Shown here piece by piece: positions 6,032 to 9,148 of a stretch of 9,148 nt of DNA. Position 1 is the stretch's first letter. Every line of letters starts with the position of its first letter. The notes beneath the pieces were generated by a model, which did not search any database, had not been told where the DNA came from, and saw only the letters and a program-made list of their open reading frames with translations. The stretch comes from Hyphomicrobiales bacterium (GTDB taxonomy: Bacteria; Pseudomonadota; Alphaproteobacteria; Rhizobiales; Beijerinckiaceae): NCBI GenBank assembly GCA_015655535.1, contig JAATEW010000123.1, positions 1 through 9,148 of the forward strand. The letters are read 5' to 3'. The position numbers and the translations under genes were made by a program.

Positions 6032-6272
6032 AAGGAACGGACCTCAAAGCAGAAAGCACATGTCGCCGCCCGCGGACGGCAGGGATATATCTAGCGTAAG
6101 AGACCGTTAAACCGAGGCCTTGGCGTTCAAACATCCGTTAGCGCAGAGCAAGATGCGGGGCGTCGGGTCACTTGAGCCAAATTGCCACGTGTTGCCCTTA
6201 CTTTTCTCCTAGCAAAGGACGCCGCCTCTCCACAAAGGCGCATGCTTTCCAGCAAAAAAACATGCTGTTTTG
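6032..6272. other. spacer between the two catalase-like genes
   Basis: No gene is seen. Reading on the minus strand, a weak sigma70-like pair (TTTAAC, 16 bases, TATATC at about 6086-6113) lies upstream of paralogue A, so this gene may have its own promoter. Just after the stop of paralogue B is an AGCAAAA/TTTTGCT stem (6251-6274) with a run of T on the minus strand, a poor terminator candidate that overlaps the stop codon of paralogue B. No GGAAC-type promoter is present. Confidence 0.35.
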
Positions 6273-7271
6273 CTATTGCGAGCGGCGGGAGAAGGACACC
6301 GCATAGGCGCCGTCGCGGACGCCGATCAAAGGATCGTCGGACACATCGATTCCGTCGATGACCTGGCCCGGCAGAAAGAGAAGCTCCTTTTGGGCTTCGA
6401 GACTATTCGGGACGGCTTTTTCGATCGTCAGCACGCCGAGATCGACGAGCTTACGATCATCAGGCCAGGGCTTGGTCGCATCATTGGTCGGGTCGCCCGG
6501 CGCCGCGAGCTGCGCCTTCAGATGAAATGTCGCCGGTCCTTTGGCGAGACGTTGCGGCAATTCGTCGATCAGGAAATCCGGCAGCTGTCTCGCGGCTTCG
6601 GCCGCGTCGAGATGCACGATTTTTTCAGGCACCGCCTGATAGCGCACGGCCTGTTTTTCTCCAGCCTTGTTGCTGAAGATAAAAGCATCGACGCCATAAT
6701 AGATTTCGTCGGCGAAACTGTCGGGTGTCGCCGTCGTGCTCAGCGCCTTCGGCGCGGCTGGATGCGACTCGAAGAATTGATCGAGCTTTGTCGGCTTCGG
6801 TGCATCGGCCGGACTCGCGCCAACCGCCTGCAGAAAGGCGTTGAAATCCTCGCCCGAGGCAACCGGAAAGAAGTGCAATGAGACGATGACCATATCGGTC
6901 TCACTGCCGTCGGGCAGATGATATTTGATCGACATCCCATGCGGCAGGGCATCGTTCGAGCCGTCCGGAATATTCGGCACGCCGGTCGAGTCCGAAAAGC
7001 GCACCGTCACCGGAATGCTGCTTCCATCGAAAATCATCGCCGTGCTCAGGCCGGCCGCCTCGGGGGATGCCTTGAAATTTCCTTGGGCCACGATGCCCTT
7101 GTCATGATTGGCCCGAAATCCCGGATGGACCCCGAAAAGCTTGTTCATCTTGTTGACAAGCTGTGTTGCGATCGAGTCCTCATCGGCGAAGACAGGGGCC
7201 GGCGCGGCCACGAGGGCCAGCGTTGCGAGAGTCAGCATTGTAAGAGCGAGGGGGATTGTCATCTTCATCAT
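6273..7271 (-). CDS. periplasmic catalase-fold (SrpA-like) peroxidase, paralogue B
   Basis: A 332-residue paralogue of the neighbouring protein at 5048-6031, about 84% identical over the mature part by hand alignment (about 48 differences in 305 positions). A signal peptide of about 29 residues ends APVFA-DED. The distal His is kept (H56 in GFRANHDKG, with Asp where A has Ala in HAKG). The VRFS core, PHGMSIKYH, YYGVDAFIF and R319-xxx-Y323 are also kept. The segment ETDMVIVSLHFFPV has Val130 where paralogue A has Asn125, a position that may match the catalytic Asn of catalases. The start is ambiguous among three closely spaced Met codons (ATGATGAAGATG). It lies 53 bases after the pentapeptide gene, so the two are probably co-transcribed. 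Confidence 0.87.
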   Translation of the reverse strand: MMKMTIPLALTMLTLATLALVAAPAPVFADEDSIATQLVNKMNKLFGVHPGFRANHDKGIVAQGNFKASPEAAGLSTAMIFDGSSIPVTVRFSDSTGVPNIPDGSNDALPHGMSIKYHLPDGSETDMVIVSLHFFPVASGEDFNAFLQAVGASPADAPKPTKLDQFFESHPAAPKALSTTATPDSFADEIYYGVDAFIFSNKAGEKQAVRYQAVPEKIVHLDAAEAARQLPDFLIDELPQRLAKGPATFHLKAQLAAPGDPTNDATKPWPDDRKLVDLGVLTIEKAVPNSLEAQKELLFLPGQVIDGIDVSDDPLIGVRDGAYAVSFSRRSQ

Positions 7272-7324
7272 GGGAACCCGCCATCGAAAAAGAAGCCACC
7301 CGAACGGTGCCTTAGTCTATCTTC

Positions 7325-8104
7325 TCACTCTTTGATGACGCGGTCGAGATGATCGGCCTTTGCAAAAGCCTTTATTTCCGAGGCATCGATGCGGGCGCTC
7401 GTCACGTCGCAGCCGGTCAAATCTGTTTGATTGAAGATCGCGCCGCGAAAATCGGCGCCGCCTGCTTCCGAACCAGACAAATCCGCATGGCTGAAATTCG
7501 CGCCTCTGAATTTGGCGAATTGCAGATCCGCGCGCGCGAGATCAGCGCCTTCGAAATCGGCTCCTTCGATATCGGCGGAACGGAACACCACACGCATGAG
7601 GCCCATGGATTGATTCTTCATATCCGCCGAAAGATCGGCCTTGACGAGTTTTGCCTCGCGCAGATGCGCCCGCGAGAAATCGCCTGCGACGCGCGCGGAT
7701 GACAGATCGGCATGATCGAAATTCGTTTCCTGCATCTGCGAGGCAAACAGCGACGCGCGAGTGAGATCGGCGCCGGAAAAATCAGCCCCGACGGCCCAGG
7801 CCTGATCGAATATGGCGCCTGTAAGCTTGGCTCCAACGAATTTCGTTTTATTGACCCGCGCGGCGCGGAAGTTGACGCTCGAAAGATCGAGGCCCGACAA
7901 GTCGAGCCCATTGAGGCTCTTTGCCGACAGATCCGGCTTCTCGCCTGAAGCAAGCGCCTTTTCGATGTCGGCGCGCGTCATCTCCGCCATCGTATACATG
8001 GGCGACGACAGATCGACGTTATGCGTCATGTCCTGAGCCGAGGCGGCCTGCGCAAAGGCGACTAATGCGGCGGCAAAGCCGATCGGCGTGAAAAGATGGA
8101 TCAT
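7325..8104 (-). CDS. exported pentapeptide-repeat protein
   Basis: A 259-residue protein with an N-terminal signal peptide (cleavage near QAASA-QDM, residue 23) and two blocks of pentapeptide repeats of the A(D/N)LXX type, at about residues 58-157 and 173-240. Examples are GADFSGADLTRASLF and ADIEGADFEGADLARADLQF. A non-repeat break of about 15 residues (ADMKNQSMGLMRVV) separates them. This sequence pattern folds as a right-handed quadrilateral beta-helix. A short leader (TMAEMTRADIEKALASGEKPDLS) precedes the repeats. Most pentapeptide proteins are cytoplasmic, so the signal peptide is notable. It is the first gene after gshA on this strand and sits 53 bases upstream of the catalase-like gene. 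No Shine-Dalgarno is evident before its ATG. Function is unknown; a scaffold or binding role for the peroxidases is conjecture. Cys232 is the only cysteine. Confidence 0.88.
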   Translation of the reverse strand: MIHLFTPIGFAAALVAFAQAASAQDMTHNVDLSSPMYTMAEMTRADIEKALASGEKPDLSAKSLNGLDLSGLDLSSVNFRAARVNKTKFVGAKLTGAIFDQAWAVGADFSGADLTRASLFASQMQETNFDHADLSSARVAGDFSRAHLREAKLVKADLSADMKNQSMGLMRVVFRSADIEGADFEGADLARADLQFAKFRGANFSHADLSGSEAGGADFRGAIFNQTDLTGCDVTSARIDASEIKAFAKADHLDRVIKE

Positions 8105-8227
8105 GGCGCATCACAATCGTTTGGAGGGAATGGCTCGCTTCCAATCTATTCGCCGGATGGCGCATAAAATTACGCTGTCACGCGACTGTGATATTGAGCC
8201 CGCGCGCGTCCTTCGATTGAGCGTCGC
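8105..8227. other. spacer between gshA and the pentapeptide gene
   Basis: A 123-base gap that should hold any separate promoter for the pentapeptide and catalase-like genes. The hairpin TTGAGC-GTC-GCTCAA (8217-8231) overlaps the gshA stop and could weaken read-through, but it lacks a U tract. I see no EcfG-type GGAAC motif and no convincing sigma70 pair. Confidence 0.35.
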
Positions 8228-9148
8228 TCAATAAATGAAGGTCTCGAAGACTTGGTCTATATTGCCGTTCCAGTCCTCGCGATAATGCGCCAGCAGAATT
8301 TCCGCTTGCGTGCGGCCCGCCGCGACTTGATCGAGCGGATCGAGAAAATACGCCTCATCGCGGCCATTTGCGTCGAGCTTCGCACGGCGGGAAAGACCGG
8401 CGCGGGCGAGGCCGAGCACATCCCGCGCGACATCGCGCAGCGGACGTCCGGCGATCCCCGCTTCAAGGGCAAGACGCGGCACGTCGCCCCGCAGCTTCTC
8501 ACGTTCCTCGCTGCTCCAACCTTTGATGAGCTCATAGGCACCGTCAAGCGCGAGCGAATCATAGAAGAGCCCAACGAAAAGAGCCGGAAGCGCCGTCAGA
8601 AACGGCTTCGGCCCCACGTCGGCGCCGCGCATTTCGAGATAGCGCTTCAGGCGGACTTCCGGAAAAATCGTCGAAAGATGATTGGCCCAATCCGATAGCG
8701 TCGCTCTTTCGCCCGGGAGCGCCGCGAGATGGCCTGCGAGGAGATCGCGGAAGCTCGCACCCGCTACATCATGATAGGTCTCGCCGCGCTTGACGAAATA
8801 CATCGGAACGTCGAGCGCATAGTCGACATAGCGCTCGAATCCCATGCCCGGCTCGAAAGCGAAAGGCAGCATGCCGGCACGGGCCTTGTCCGTATCGCGC
8901 CAGACTTCCGAGCGGGCCGAGAGAAAACCATTGGGCTTGCCGTCGCTGAAAGGCGAATTGGCAAAGAGCGCCGTGGTCAAAGGCTGCAACGCCAGGGAAA
9001 CCCGCAGCTTCCTGACCATATCGGCTTCGCTCTCGTAATCGAGATTGGCCTGGACCGTCGATGTCCGAAACATCATGTCGAGGCCGCGCGTGCCGACTTT
9101 CGGCATGTAATGCGCCATGATCTCGTAGCGCTGCTTCGGCATCATCGG
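8228..9148 (-). CDS. gshA: glutamate-cysteine ligase GshA, 5' end beyond window
   Basis: The C-terminal 306 residues of an ATP-dependent glutamate-cysteine ligase, which makes gamma-glutamylcysteine, the first step of glutathione synthesis, in the cytoplasm. The frame is open at the right edge, so its N-terminal part (about 150 residues by family length) lies outside. The sequence follows the plant/alphaproteobacterial (type 3) enzyme: PKQRYEIMAHYMPKVGTRGL, DMMFRTSTVQANLDY, SEADMVRKLRV, LALQPLTTALFANSPF, GKPNGFLSARSEVW, FERYVDYALDVPMYFV, SFRDLLAGHL, and TLSDWANHLSTIFPEVRLKRYLE split across GERATLSDW and the rest, then EMRGADVGP. The C-terminal part LFVGLFYDSLALDGAY through DEAYFLDPL is also typical. 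The stop codon lies inside a small palindrome, TTGAGC-GTC-GCTCAA. No internal break is seen. Confidence 0.95.
   Translation of the reverse strand, partial: PMMPKQRYEIMAHYMPKVGTRGLDMMFRTSTVQANLDYESEADMVRKLRVSLALQPLTTALFANSPFSDGKPNGFLSARSEVWRDTDKARAGMLPFAFEPGMGFERYVDYALDVPMYFVKRGETYHDVAGASFRDLLAGHLAALPGERATLSDWANHLSTIFPEVRLKRYLEMRGADVGPKPFLTALPALFVGLFYDSLALDGAYELIKGWSSEEREKLRGDVPRLALEAGIAGRPLRDVARDVLGLARAGLSRRAKLDANGRDEAYFLDPLDQVAAGRTQAEILLAHYREDWNGNIDQVFETFIY

Noticed and set aside
8130..8234. 34-codon plus-strand frame preceded by GGAGGGA
   Set aside because: The purine stretch abuts the ATG, leaving too short a spacing, and the peptide has no recognisable features. It also overlaps the gshA end.

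Overview
The window looks like a piece of an alphaproteobacterial chromosome of the order Hyphomicrobiales (Rhizobiales), plausibly near Beijerinckiaceae. Reasons: GC-rich codon use; a plant/alphaproteobacterial-type glutamate-cysteine ligase; a Porin_2-type porin signature; an apparent EcfG-type general-stress promoter; and intergenic repeats that resemble short dispersed palindromes known from this order. The taxonomic placement is inference, since no rRNA gene is present.

Layout: (1) 1-626, the 3' part of a YqeB/EF2563-like molybdenum-hydroxylase accessory protein, + strand. (2) 693-1121, an unassigned small membrane protein, +. (3) 1198-1371, a 57-residue DUF1328 membrane peptide, -, behind a good GGAAC-N16-CGTT promoter. 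(4) 1513-1640, a palindromic dispersed-repeat element abutting the 3' end of ubiA (1646-2599, -). (5) 2641-2932, a gene-free mosaic of several repeat types. (6) 2978-3427, a secreted four-cysteine protein of unknown function, -, divergent from rsmE (3632-4387, +). (7) 4527-4907, a short exported protein carrying only the N-terminal porin signature, +. (8) 5048-8104, all on -: an exported pentapeptide-repeat protein followed by two tandem paralogues of a signal-peptide-bearing, catalase-fold (SrpA-like) peroxidase. (9) 8228-9148, the 3' part of gshA, -, running off the right edge.

ubiA, rsmE and gshA are housekeeping genes (ubiquinone, ribosome modification, glutathione). The stretch between rsmE and gshA holds accessory genes, all with export signals. 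The best candidate for an undescribed system is the pentapeptide protein plus the duplicated catalase-like proteins: probably one transcript, all predicted to act outside the cytoplasm, beside the glutathione synthesis gene. They may form a periplasmic peroxide or heme-related stress module. The two paralogues are about 84% identical, but the second has lost an Asn that may correspond to the catalytic Asn of catalases, which suggests functional divergence. No tRNA, rRNA, CRISPR array, transposase or phage gene was seen.
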